Assembly: GCA_002346425.1 (NCBI GenBank)
Contig: DDZS01000072.1
Span: 1 to 7,296, forward strand
Length of the DNA stretch: 7,296 nt
Direction of reading: 5' to 3'
Source: Alphaproteobacteria bacterium UBA3002
GTDB taxonomy: Bacteria; Pseudomonadota; Alphaproteobacteria; Rickettsiales; UBA3002
Made by a program: the position numbers and the translations under genes. The notes beneath the pieces are model-generated. The model was given only the letters and a program-made list of their open reading frames with translations, did not search any database and was not told the origin of the DNA. Below are positions 1 through 6,024 of this stretch, piece after piece (within the stretch, counting starts at the first letter, position 1; the number at the start of each line of letters is the position of its first letter).

Positions 1-25
1 TTGCCGCGCTTCGCTCGCAATGACG
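1..25. repeat. Right arm of a dispersed palindromic repeat, cut by the window edge
   Basis: The window opens with a sequence ending in CTCGCAATGACG, preceded by a TTCG run. This is the same right arm as in the complete 88-bp palindrome at 6025-6112. The left arm would lie outside the window. The repeat ends 25 bp before the start codon of the NlpC/P60 gene. It looks like a member of the GTCATTGCGAG-type intergenic repeats common in many bacterial genomes. Because only one arm is visible, membership rests on about 20 matching bases. Confidence 0.6.
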
Positions 26-50
26 TCAACCTCAACACAATAGGATAAAT

Positions 51-464
51 ATGACATCACGTAGCATAGTTGCGGCAGCACGGAAGTATATCGGTACACC
101 GTTTGCGCATCAGGGGCGGTCGGCATATGGGCTGGACTGTTTAGGATTACTGGTCTGCGTGGCCCGGGATTTGGGGTTAGCAGAGGCAGCGGCGCAGGAT
201 GTGCTGGATTATGCGCATTACCCAGATGTGGCGCGCTTGCAGGCAGGGTTGAAGCAAGTGCTCCGCCCCGTGCGAGCGTTGCGACCGGGGCGCGTGGTGT
301 TGATGGAAATCGATGGGCATGCGCGGCATTTAGGCGTGTTGGGAGATTATTCGCACGGCCATTCGTTGATTCATGCCTATGCACCGGCGCGCAAAGTGGT
401 GGAGCACCGGCTGGATGCCAGCTGGCAGGCGCGCATTGTGAAAGTCTATGCATTGTCATCATAG
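51..464 (+). CDS. NlpC/P60-family cell-wall peptidase, phage-tail / gene-transfer-agent type
   Basis: This 137-residue protein matches the short NlpC/P60 cysteine peptidases encoded at the end of phage tail modules and of alphaproteobacterial gene-transfer-agent clusters. The family cleaves peptide bonds in peptidoglycan stems, typically helping a tail tip pass the cell wall. Visible family features are the N-terminal helix with AARxxIGTPFAHQGR, the nucleophile Cys30 in GLDCLGL, His93 in HLGVLGD as the probable catalytic His, and His108 in LIHAY as the third polar residue. The tail VVEHRLDASW is also typical. There is no signal peptide, as usual for the phage-type enzymes. An AGGA at 42-45 lies 5 bp before the ATG. 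The gene ends 28 bp before the next plus-strand gene. Tail genes would normally lie upstream, outside the window, so a prophage remnant, GTA cluster or orphan cannot be told apart here. Confidence 0.85.
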   Translation: MTSRSIVAAARKYIGTPFAHQGRSAYGLDCLGLLVCVARDLGLAEAAAQDVLDYAHYPDVARLQAGLKQVLRPVRALRPGRVVLMEIDGHARHLGVLGDYSHGHSLIHAYAPARKVVEHRLDASWQARIVKVYALSS

Positions 465-476
465 TGTCATGATGAC
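455..476 (+). other. Inverted repeat overlapping the stop codon of the NlpC/P60 gene
   Basis: GTCATCAT (455-462) and ATGATGAC (469-476) form a perfect 8-bp stem with a 6-base loop, and the TAG stop codon runs into the loop. No T-tract follows, so it is not a standard intrinsic terminator. It could be a weak attenuator or mRNA-stability hairpin between the two plus-strand genes, or it could be chance. Confidence 0.3.
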
Positions 477-492
477 GCGCTAGGATCGGAAG

Positions 493-1674
493 ATGCGTTT
501 ACTCGATCGCGATATGAGCCAGAGCGGACGGCAGATGATGCCGATCACCGCCGATGACCTGCTGAGTACGGAGGAGAAAAAGCACGTCTTTATTTTCCCC
601 GGTAAAAACACGCTGGATGTCGTGAATTTCAGTGTCGCGGGTGGCTATGTAAAAATGATCGAACGCCTGCTGGGCGGCCAGCAATGCTACGGGCAAGACC
701 TAATGATTCATTGCGTAACCTATAGCGAACTGACACCGGACATGGAGAAAGCCGGATTGTTTCAACGCCCGGAGACGCATGCGACCGCCGATGCGCGGCA
801 ATTCGCCCAGCATTATTTACTGCCGCTATTATGCGAGAATGCCGGACAGCTTGACCCGGAGGTGCAGACATTGCCGGTGCTGCAGGAACGCATGCGGCAT
901 ATCACCTTTGTAGGGCATAGTTACGGCAGCATGTTTTTGCAGGAAATAGCCAATGTGCTGGCGCAGCGGATGGAACTGGCAGGCTATAGCGCGGAAGATA
1001 CCAAAGCACTATTGCGCGAAGGCGTGGGACTGGCGATAGCCTCCACTGCGCCGATGACGCCGGGCGTGCCACGTTTCCGCACGGTTACGGCGAATAGTTA
1101 CGAAGACCAGACCAGTCGTCATTTGCTGGAAGATGTCGCGCGCACGCTCGCGCCGCCGCGGGATAGTTCAAGTATGAGTGCGCATGCCTTGCAAGCACGG
1201 CAAGACGGGATCGAAAAACAGACGCAACATCTACTGCATCAATGCGGATATGGGCGGGATTATTATCCGCATTTGAAGATTAAACCGGTGGCGAATGGCG
1301 TGTTGCTGGTCGACCGATTGCCGACCTATAAACACTGGTCCGATTATCAGAATTCGGAAGTGCAGGGGCGCGAATTGAGCGAGCAAACCGCGAAAGCGAA
1401 CCATATGGATGTGCGCCACGATATTCGCAACCATCTGATTCCCGATGAAGGACATAATATTTATCCGAGTATTCTGGGGCGCGTGTTTCGCAATGCGGTG
1501 CATCGCGAGGCGGGGCAGGGAATGGACAGTCTGTTATTCACACATCGCAGCGAAAGCGAATTGCCCCCCTATAGTGATTTCAGGCCGTATGTCGAGTTGC
1601 CGAGCGAGCAATTGGATGCGGCGATTCACCGGGCATTAAAACAAAAAACGACGACTATGTCGCGCGGGCGTTAA
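493..1674 (+). CDS. Unrecognised alpha/beta-hydrolase-like protein
   Basis: I do not recognise a named family for this 393-residue protein. Its layout suggests the alpha/beta-hydrolase fold. A hydrophobic strand, HVFIFPGKN, lies at residues 31-39. The strand HITFVGHSYGS at 136-146 carries a GxSxG nucleophile elbow with Ser143. A late DEGHNIYPS at 318-326 offers His321 as candidate catalytic His, and Asp273 in LLVDRLP is one possible acid. No signal peptide or membrane span is seen, so it is probably cytoplasmic. The ATG at 493 follows AGGA at 482-485 by 7 bp. Later ATGs at 514, 535 and 538 are possible but less well supported. The gene starts 28 bp after the NlpC/P60 stop and may be co-transcribed with it. 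Its TAA overlaps the end of the convergent lipoprotein gene. Esterase, lipase or thioesterase activity would be a guess; no substrate can be read from the sequence. Confidence 0.75.
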   Translation: MRLLDRDMSQSGRQMMPITADDLLSTEEKKHVFIFPGKNTLDVVNFSVAGGYVKMIERLLGGQQCYGQDLMIHCVTYSELTPDMEKAGLFQRPETHATADARQFAQHYLLPLLCENAGQLDPEVQTLPVLQERMRHITFVGHSYGSMFLQEIANVLAQRMELAGYSAEDTKALLREGVGLAIASTAPMTPGVPRFRTVTANSYEDQTSRHLLEDVARTLAPPRDSSSMSAHALQARQDGIEKQTQHLLHQCGYGRDYYPHLKIKPVANGVLLVDRLPTYKHWSDYQNSEVQGRELSEQTAKANHMDVRHDIRNHLIPDEGHNIYPSILGRVFRNAVHREAGQGMDSLLFTHRSESELPPYSDFRPYVELPSEQLDAAIHRALKQKTTTMSRGR

Positions 1675-2003
1675 AGTGCCCAGCGCCATTGCATGCCCGC
1701 GAACCAATCATATTCTTTGTCGCGCTGGAATACGGCATTGTGCTCGTAATTGCCTTTGCGATCGAGATTGCTGCGTACGGCGTAGCCTTTTTTGATTTTA
1801 TGCGCGCTCAGGCGCGTAGGGGAATCGGTGGTGTCCATCACAGAGAGGGTGCCGAGCGAACGTTCGCCCCAGATGTTTTTACTGCCGCCGGTGTTGAGCG
1901 AAAAACCGCTGCAACCGCTCATGAAAAAGAGCGCAAACGCGGTCAGGCCCAGAAAGCCGTAATGGTGAATAGCATATGTTACAAAAGTGAGTGCGCGAGT
2001 CAT
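1671..2003 (-). CDS. Small lipoprotein, function unknown
   Basis: This 110-residue protein has a signal sequence of about 30 residues: a hydrophobic stretch GFLGLTAFALFF leading into the lipobox MSGC, with the lipidated Cys at residue 31. The mature part, about 80 residues, is polar and basic to mixed in charge and ends in WFAGMQWRWAL. I recognise no family. The start is supported by AGGTAAGG just upstream of the ATG. The overlapping plus-strand frame has no comparable start signal or protein-like features, so I treat it as a shadow. The gene ends in a 4-bp convergent overlap with the hydrolase-like gene. A perfect CtrA-box consensus lies 72 bp upstream of its start codon, suggesting cell-cycle-linked expression. 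The likely location is the inner face of the outer membrane, since the residue after the lipidated Cys is Ser rather than Asp. Confidence 0.7.
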   Translation of the reverse strand: MTRALTFVTYAIHHYGFLGLTAFALFFMSGCSGFSLNTGGSKNIWGERSLGTLSVMDTTDSPTRLSAHKIKKGYAVRSNLDRKGNYEHNAVFQRDKEYDWFAGMQWRWAL

Positions 2004-2074
2004 ACCTTACCTGCCTGTTGTCGGATTTAGCTTCCGTCTATTAATGGCTTATTTATGTAGAATAGCAGGCAAAG

Positions 2075-2090
2075 GTTAACGCAAAGTTAA
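2075..2090 (-). promoter_or_regulatory. CtrA-box consensus upstream of the small lipoprotein gene
   Basis: Read on the minus strand, the site is TTAA-CTTTGCG-TTAAC, a perfect match to the TTAA-N7-TTAAC recognition sequence of the alphaproteobacterial response regulator CtrA. It lies 72 bp before the ATG at 2003. On the minus strand the second half-site runs into TTAACC and is followed after about 16-18 bp by an AT-rich CATAAATA. That is the geometry expected when CtrA overlaps the -35 region of a promoter it activates. The rest of the interval 2004-2203 holds only this site and the terminator at 2166-2197. Confidence 0.6.
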
Positions 2091-2165
2091 TTCACGGTAG
2101 AAAAATGTCCATTAAATCAGGTTTTTTCCGATTGTGAGTAACTTTTTCACGCAATAAAGGGGAAG

Positions 2166-2197
2166 TAAAGACTAACCCCACTGCTTGCGCAGTGGGG
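2166..2197 (-). terminator. Intrinsic terminator after the RTX metalloprotease gene
   Basis: CCCCACTGC (2176-2184) and GCAGTGGGG (2189-2197) form a perfect GC-rich 9-bp stem with a 4-base loop, starting 7 bp past the protease stop codon. On the minus strand the stem is followed by TTAGTCTTTACTT, a broken T-tract. It should stop most transcription from the RTX genes before the lipoprotein gene. Confidence 0.65.
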
Positions 2198-2203
2198 AGG
2201 GTG

Positions 2204-3811
2204 TTAGATGGCGTCGGTCAGACTGACGGGATCGACGATTGCGAAATCATTGATCGAAAGCGACGTGCTTAATCCTTCGAGTTTGATTACGGTCGAAGCG
2301 CTGGTGAAGCTGATATACGTATTGCCGCCGAAGACGGTAAAATCCGCCGTGTCGAAAATCTGTTGCGCGGTAGTCCGGCCGTTGAAGCCACCGGCGAATA
2401 AACCGATAATGTCTTCGCCGCTGACAAAATCGGCGATGGTTTGGGTGCCTTCGATGCCACCAAACCAGAAAACATCCGCACCTGTGCCGCCGGTCATGCT
2501 GTCATTGCCGAATTGTCCGGCGATAAAGTCGTCACCGGTGCCACCAAAAATAGTGTCGCTGCCTAAGCCGCCATAGATCACGTCATTCCCACTTCCGCCG
2601 TCGAGCAGGTCGCCTTGGCCGTTGCCGACGATGGAGTCGTTGCCCGCGCCGCCGTAGATGGTGTCGGCTTCGTCTTGCGGATGCGCAATGCCGCCGCCAC
2701 CCGCGAGGGAGTCGTTGCCGTCATTGCCGTAAATCGTATCATAGCCTAAGCCGCCATAGACGGTGTCATTACCATCGAGCGTGGACGCGCTGCCGGTGCC
2801 GCCATAAATGAGGTCGCTGCCCGCGTTACCGAAAATCAGATCGTCGCCCGCGGCGCCAGCCAAGGTGTCGGCCACATCGGTGGTATCAGCCACACCCGTA
2901 CCGCCGAAGAGCGAATCCGCCGCCGAACTGCCGGTGATATAATCCGACCCGCCACCGCCATAAATGGTCACGGCATTGGTCGCGCCGGTATAGACATCGT
3001 TGCCGGAGGTGCCGGTTTTGACGCCGCCGGTAATGGTTTCTGCGCCGCCCGGAATCGTCGGGTCGCCCGGCACCTCGCCATCGCCACTGCCATAAAGCGA
3101 TTGCAGGGCCAGCACATCCAGCTCGCGATATTCTTCTGCGAAACCGTTGGAGCCGGGGTTATACGTCATCACCGTGTTATCTTCATTGTCCAAATTGTCG
3201 GGCAGGAAGGGGCCGGTATCGCCCGCACCGTAATTGCCGGAATGTTTGAGTCCCAATGCATGGCCAATTTCATGGAGTAGGGTCGAATAATCAAAATTGC
3301 CGGAGGTTTCGAAATCGGCGTAATTATCATCCATCCCGACGGAGGCGGATTGCAGTTGATCGCCGCTATAGGTGAAGCCCGCGATGCCCGCCGCGCCTGA
3401 GGCGAGGTTCAGATCGCCAACATAGAAGCTGATATCCGCTGAGCTGGCGAGTGTGGCGCGGATAAAGCTGACATTGGCGAAGGATTCGATCATGTCGAAA
3501 ATGCCTTCGACGGCGTTTTGCTCAGCTTGGTTTAACTGGCGCGGATTCGAAGAATAGCGCAGATTGCTGTGTGAGCTGATCAGCGTATAGGTATACGAAA
3601 TGGTAGTTAAGGTGGCGGGGCCGTTATCGTCCCAACTCAGGCCATCCGAAATGGTCGAGATATATTGCGACCAGTCTACATCTGCGGCAGCGAAGCCGGT
3701 GGAGGGTGCGCTATACCCAAAGCGGTCGCCCTCGGTGATGACATCTTCGGTCTGGATATGGTTTTGTCCCGAAGCATCGGTATTACGTTCCTGAATACAG
3801 ATGAAGCACAT
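2204..3811 (-). CDS. Serralysin-type (M10) RTX zinc metalloprotease, secreted
   Basis: This 535-residue protein is a calcium-stabilised secreted endopeptidase of the serralysin (M10) type. The zinc motif HEIGHALGLKH is at residues 180-190 (His180, His184 and His190 as ligands, Glu181 as general base). The Met-turn VMTY is at 214-217, with Met215 and Tyr217. A Pro/Gly linker at about 243-263 leads to RTX nonapeptides (GGxGxDxIx) from about 268 to 445. A C-terminal part from about 446, with IADFVSGEDII and NDFAIVD, resembles the M10 C-terminal / type I secretion region. There is no Sec signal peptide, as expected for type I export. The only cysteines are Cys2 and Cys5. AAGGAG lies 6 bp before the ATG, and an extended -10 sits just upstream. 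At 535 residues it is somewhat longer than typical serralysins of about 470-490. No transporter or inhibitor gene is adjacent. Confidence 0.92.
   Translation of the reverse strand: MCFICIQERNTDASGQNHIQTEDVITEGDRFGYSAPSTGFAAADVDWSQYISTISDGLSWDDNGPATLTTISYTYTLISSHSNLRYSSNPRQLNQAEQNAVEGIFDMIESFANVSFIRATLASSADISFYVGDLNLASGAAGIAGFTYSGDQLQSASVGMDDNYADFETSGNFDYSTLLHEIGHALGLKHSGNYGAGDTGPFLPDNLDNEDNTVMTYNPGSNGFAEEYRELDVLALQSLYGSGDGEVPGDPTIPGGAETITGGVKTGTSGNDVYTGATNAVTIYGGGGSDYITGSSAADSLFGGTGVADTTDVADTLAGAAGDDLIFGNAGSDLIYGGTGSASTLDGNDTVYGGLGYDTIYGNDGNDSLAGGGGIAHPQDEADTIYGGAGNDSIVGNGQGDLLDGGSGNDVIYGGLGSDTIFGGTGDDFIAGQFGNDSMTGGTGADVFWFGGIEGTQTIADFVSGEDIIGLFAGGFNGRTTAQQIFDTADFTVFGGNTYISFTSASTVIKLEGLSTSLSINDFAIVDPVSLTDAI
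2600..2905 (-). repeat. Three tandem 34-residue RTX supra-repeats in the metalloprotease
   Basis: Residues 303-404 split into three consecutive 34-residue units starting at Gly303, Gly337 and Gly371, each 102 bp. Each unit is one 16-residue segment (GG, a variable loop such as TGVAD or GIAHP, then a D-rich D..D.I.G-like end) followed by two ordinary nonapeptides. After residue 405 the pattern reverts to plain 9-residue repeats. The same three units occur in the neighbouring RTX protein. Confidence 0.75.
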
Positions 3812-3840
3812 GGGCGACTCCTTACATAGGGTTACAATTC

Positions 3841-3849
3841 ATTATAGCA
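3841..3849 (-). promoter_or_regulatory. Extended -10 promoter element for the RTX metalloprotease
   Basis: On the minus strand this reads TGC-TATAAT, a perfect -10 hexamer with the TGn extension. No clear -35 lies 16-18 bp upstream, which an extended -10 can compensate for. Transcription would start near 3834, giving a leader of about 23 bases that includes the AAGGAG ribosome site. The element sits in the 67-bp gap after the upstream RTX gene, so the protease may be transcribed independently. Confidence 0.45.
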
Positions 3850-3878
3850 TAGATCGGCAGTTCGCCTATGCGGTTTCC

Positions 3879-5408
3879 TTATTCAAATTCGGTGCCGGGA
3901 GTGAACATGACAATGTTACTCGCATCGAATGGCATATACCGGTTAAAGGTTGTGCCATCTTCCGCGGTAAATTCGTAGGTGTAATTTTGTAGGATGATCA
4001 GATGTTGATTATCCTCGGTACCTAAGTTCAGCACAAAGTCGCCATTGAAATAGCCGAAGGTTGAAGCGCCGGTTTGCGGGGAGCGCGAGATAACATCTTG
4101 CGCGGTTTGGACGCCGGTGCCGTTCACATCGATGGCGATATATAAGGTGTCGAGATCGGGTTGGAAATCGGTAATCACATCGACGCCGTCGCCGCTATAG
4201 AAGTAGAAGTTGTCGAAACCCTGATTGCCGGTAAGCAGATCATTGCCCGCACCGCCGATGATGGAGTCCTGACCGTCGCCACCGAAAATCGTGTCGATGC
4301 CTTCTTCGCCGTAGATCAAATCGTGGAAGGGCGCGTTATCTTCAAAAATGAACGTAGAGGTAAAGGGAATGCCGTTGACGATCACGATTTCGACTTCTTC
4401 GCCGCCTCCGGTATCTTCTTCTCCCTCATCGCCACCGTCACCTTCTTCGCCTTCTTCGGCAGTATCGGCATAGCCCTCGGGATCGTAATCGGGATCGAAT
4501 TCCCCGGCTTCGGCTTCGGTATCGCCATATAAAATATCATTGCCGGTACCGCCCCAAATCGTGTCGATCTCAAGCGATTTGGTGGTATTTATACCGCCTT
4601 CAATTTTGTCATTACCGAATTGACCGAAGAGCAAATCGCTGGCTGCGCTGCCTAAGATTGTGTCGTTGCCGAGCCCGCCATAAATCGTGTCGTTTCCATC
4701 AGGTGCGACTTCGGAACTCTCGACGGATGGACGTCCACCGTCGAGCAGGTCGTCTCCGCCATTGCCGATGATAAAGTCATTGCCGCGACCGCCATAAATG
4801 GTGTCGGCTTCGTCATAAGGGTGCGCAATACCACCGCCGCCCGCGAGCCAGTCATCGTCACCGCCGCCGAAAATGAAATCATTGCCTAAGCCACCATAAA
4901 TGGTGTCCTGGCCGTCAAATGAGAAGAGGATATTGTTACCGCCGTAGAGCGTGTCATTACCGGTGTTACCGTAGATCAGGTCGTTGCCGACATTCCCGAA
5001 AATGGAGTCGGCCGCATCGCCCGCATCGGCGACGCCGGTGCCGCCGTAAATGGTATCGTTGCCGTTACTGGCGTAGATTGTGTCGCTGCCATGTAAGCCA
5101 GTAAAAATGCTTGGTTCTTCATCGCCAGCGGAGAGGACATCGTCACCATCCGTACCGACCATGCCGATAACGGCATTCGGATCGTCGGTCACATCCGACA
5201 GGTCGCTATCGTTATTCTCGGTCGGATCGGGCGGCGTTTCGCCATCGGTACCACCGTTGCCACCATTACTGCCGCCGCGATCAAAGATAAAGGCTGCGAC
5301 GCCGGTTTGCAGGCTGGTCGCTGCGAAGCGCTGGTCGGAATGTTCGTCGGTGATAGTGTCATCCTGTAGGGATGCCGTGGCAGATTGAATCAGATCGAGA
5401 ATGGTCAT
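3879..5408 (-). CDS. RTX calcium-binding protein without a catalytic domain
   Basis: This 509-residue protein has no visible enzyme domain. A short N-terminal segment (1-45) leads through a Gly/Pro/Asp-rich linker (45-80) to RTX nonapeptides from about 86 to 297. A very acidic insertion (297-340) splits the array, which resumes at about 363-397. The end (398-509) starts with FYFYSGDGVDVITDF, typical of the region after RTX arrays, and probably carries the type I secretion signal. There are no cysteines and no Sec signal peptide. RTX repeats bind calcium and fold after export, so a surface or extracellular location is expected. AGGA lies 6 bp before the ATG. Residues 122-271 align with the RTX part of the downstream protease, indicating common origin. 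Adhesin, matrix or surface-layer roles are possible, but the sequence does not decide. Confidence 0.88.
   Translation of the reverse strand: MTILDLIQSATASLQDDTITDEHSDQRFAATSLQTGVAAFIFDRGGSNGGNGGTDGETPPDPTENNDSDLSDVTDDPNAVIGMVGTDGDDVLSAGDEEPSIFTGLHGSDTIYASNGNDTIYGGTGVADAGDAADSIFGNVGNDLIYGNTGNDTLYGGNNILFSFDGQDTIYGGLGNDFIFGGGDDDWLAGGGGIAHPYDEADTIYGGRGNDFIIGNGGDDLLDGGRPSVESSEVAPDGNDTIYGGLGNDTILGSAASDLLFGQFGNDKIEGGINTTKSLEIDTIWGGTGNDILYGDTEAEAGEFDPDYDPEGYADTAEEGEEGDGGDEGEEDTGGGEEVEIVIVNGIPFTSTFIFEDNAPFHDLIYGEEGIDTIFGGDGQDSIIGGAGNDLLTGNQGFDNFYFYSGDGVDVITDFQPDLDTLYIAIDVNGTGVQTAQDVISRSPQTGASTFGYFNGDFVLNLGTEDNQHLIILQNYTYEFTAEDGTTFNRYMPFDASNIVMFTPGTEFE
4389..4520 (-). other. Acidic low-complexity insertion splitting the RTX array
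   Basis: Residues 297-340 of the RTX protein consist mostly of Glu, Asp and Gly, including runs such as AEEGEEGDGGDEGEED. This stretch breaks the nonapeptide periodicity between ILYGD and the next repeat block. The protease paralogue has no counterpart. It may be a flexible calcium- or cation-binding linker. Confidence 0.7.
4740..5045 (-). repeat. Three tandem 34-residue RTX supra-repeats in the second RTX protein
   Basis: Residues 122-223 form three exact 34-residue units starting at Gly122, Gly156 and Gly190. They match the units in the metalloprotease in order and content: first TGVAD, third GIAHPxDEADTIYGG. A fourth unit (224-261) is 38 residues long because its loop is 4 residues longer. 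The third units are about 80% identical at DNA level (2601-2707 against 4741-4847, 86 of 107 by hand alignment). Confidence 0.75.
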
Positions 5409-5452
5409 AGCGCTTCCTGTATGTTTGCTTCTTGTTCAGGTGTAACACAGGA

Positions 5453-5481
5453 ATCTTAACAAATTCTTACCAACCAGACAA
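5453..5481 (-). promoter_or_regulatory. Candidate promoter for the RTX calcium-binding protein
   Basis: On the minus strand TTGTCT (5476-5481) and TAAGAT (5453-5458) are spaced by 17 bp. Each matches four of six consensus positions, and the -10 has an upstream TG. Transcription would start near 5446, leaving a leader of about 38 bases. The -35 overlaps the T-tract of the preceding terminator. A near-CtrA site, TTAA-N7-TTACC, lies at 5456-5471 on the plus strand with one mismatch. Confidence 0.35.
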
Positions 5482-5507
5482 AAAAACAGCGGGCACGATG
5501 GCCCGCT
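5480..5507 (-). terminator. Intrinsic terminator after the small exported protein gene
   Basis: AGCGGGC (5488-5494) and GCCCGCT (5501-5507) form a 7-bp GC-rich stem with a 6-base loop. On the minus strand it is followed at once by GTTTTTTTG, a good T-tract. It starts 28 bp past the stop codon of the gene at 5536-5886 and separates that gene from the RTX genes. A T-rich stretch also follows on the plus strand, but no plus-strand gene leads into it. Confidence 0.85.
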
Positions 5508-5535
5508 ATTCTCTTTTTTTCAAATGGCTGTGGTT

Positions 5536-5886
5536 TTAGTTGTTCAAAATCACAGCGGTCGCTGTTGCGTTTTTTGGTGTAGCGCCGGATGCCATCATGC
5601 GCGCATCGTCATCGGGGATGATCGCCATGCCGCCATGCTGTGCGGCCATAGCCTTTAAGCGGTCCATCGCATCGTCAAAGCCGCGGACTTCATCGACGTC
5701 GATGCGAACCATGCCGATTTCGGTATAACTGGCTTCGTCCTGCGGCAGGTCCGACAGTAATTTGACATATCCTTTATAAGGGGGGTGTTGCATGTAGGTG
5801 GTGTAGGTCGACGGGTGGAATTCCGCCCCGGCCATCGCCGCCGAAGACATGCCTAACATGATAAGTGTCAGGGAAAGTAAGCGCAT
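5536..5886 (-). CDS. Small exported protein sharing a core with the 6692-7060 lipoprotein
   Basis: This 116-residue protein starts with a signal peptide (MRLLSLTLIMLG...AMA) and a probable cleavage after Ala19, giving a periplasmic or secreted protein of about 97 residues. The mature core reads VKLLSDLP, then YTEIGMV (54-60), a helix AMDRLKAMAAQHGG (73-86), AII (88-90), and ends ATAVILNN. The same order (V.L...P, IGxV, A..L...AA.HG..AII, ATA at the end) appears in the nearby lipoprotein, so both probably share one fold; its function is unknown to me. The start is firm: AAAGGAG lies 5 bp before this ATG and a strong promoter lies directly upstream. The frame stays open upstream to 6075, but that part crosses the promoter and part of the palindromic repeat and is not coding. 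No Cys is present. Confidence 0.75.
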   Translation of the reverse strand: MRLLSLTLIMLGMSSAAMAGAEFHPSTYTTYMQHPPYKGYVKLLSDLPQDEASYTEIGMVRIDVDEVRGFDDAMDRLKAMAAQHGGMAIIPDDDARMMASGATPKNATATAVILNN

Positions 5887-5914
5887 AGCATCTCCTTTGG
5901 ATTTTGGTGCAGCC

Positions 5915-5942
5915 GTTATAGCAGGTCCAATACCATTGGCAA
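5915..5942 (-). promoter_or_regulatory. Promoter of the small exported protein gene
   Basis: On the minus strand TTGCCA (5937-5942) and TATAAC (5915-5920) are separated by 16 bp. Each matches five of six sigma-70 consensus positions, and the -10 is extended by TGC. Transcription would begin near 5908, about 22 bases before the ATG at 5886. This excludes the longer upstream start for the gene. Confidence 0.6.
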
Positions 5943-6024
5943 GGAAAGAGCAGGTGGGTGTGAGATGTAATGCTGACGCTAGTCTGGGGGCTTCGGATAT
6001 GGTCATTAATAGTGAGAGTTTCAT

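Noticed and set aside
1689..2030. A 113-codon plus-strand reading frame opposite the small lipoprotein gene
   Set aside because: It lacks a ribosome site and a coherent domain, while the opposite strand has a good ribosome site, a signal sequence and a lipobox.
2600..2905. The regular 102-bp periodicity as a CRISPR-like or satellite array
   Set aside because: The repeats are in frame, encode RTX units and differ at many third positions, so they are coding repeats.
4161..4532. A 123-codon plus-strand frame with hydrophobic runs, inside the RTX gene
   Set aside because: It is the antisense of GGxGxD and Glu-rich codons, which gives Val/Phe/Ile-rich artefacts. The minus-strand RTX protein explains the sequence fully.
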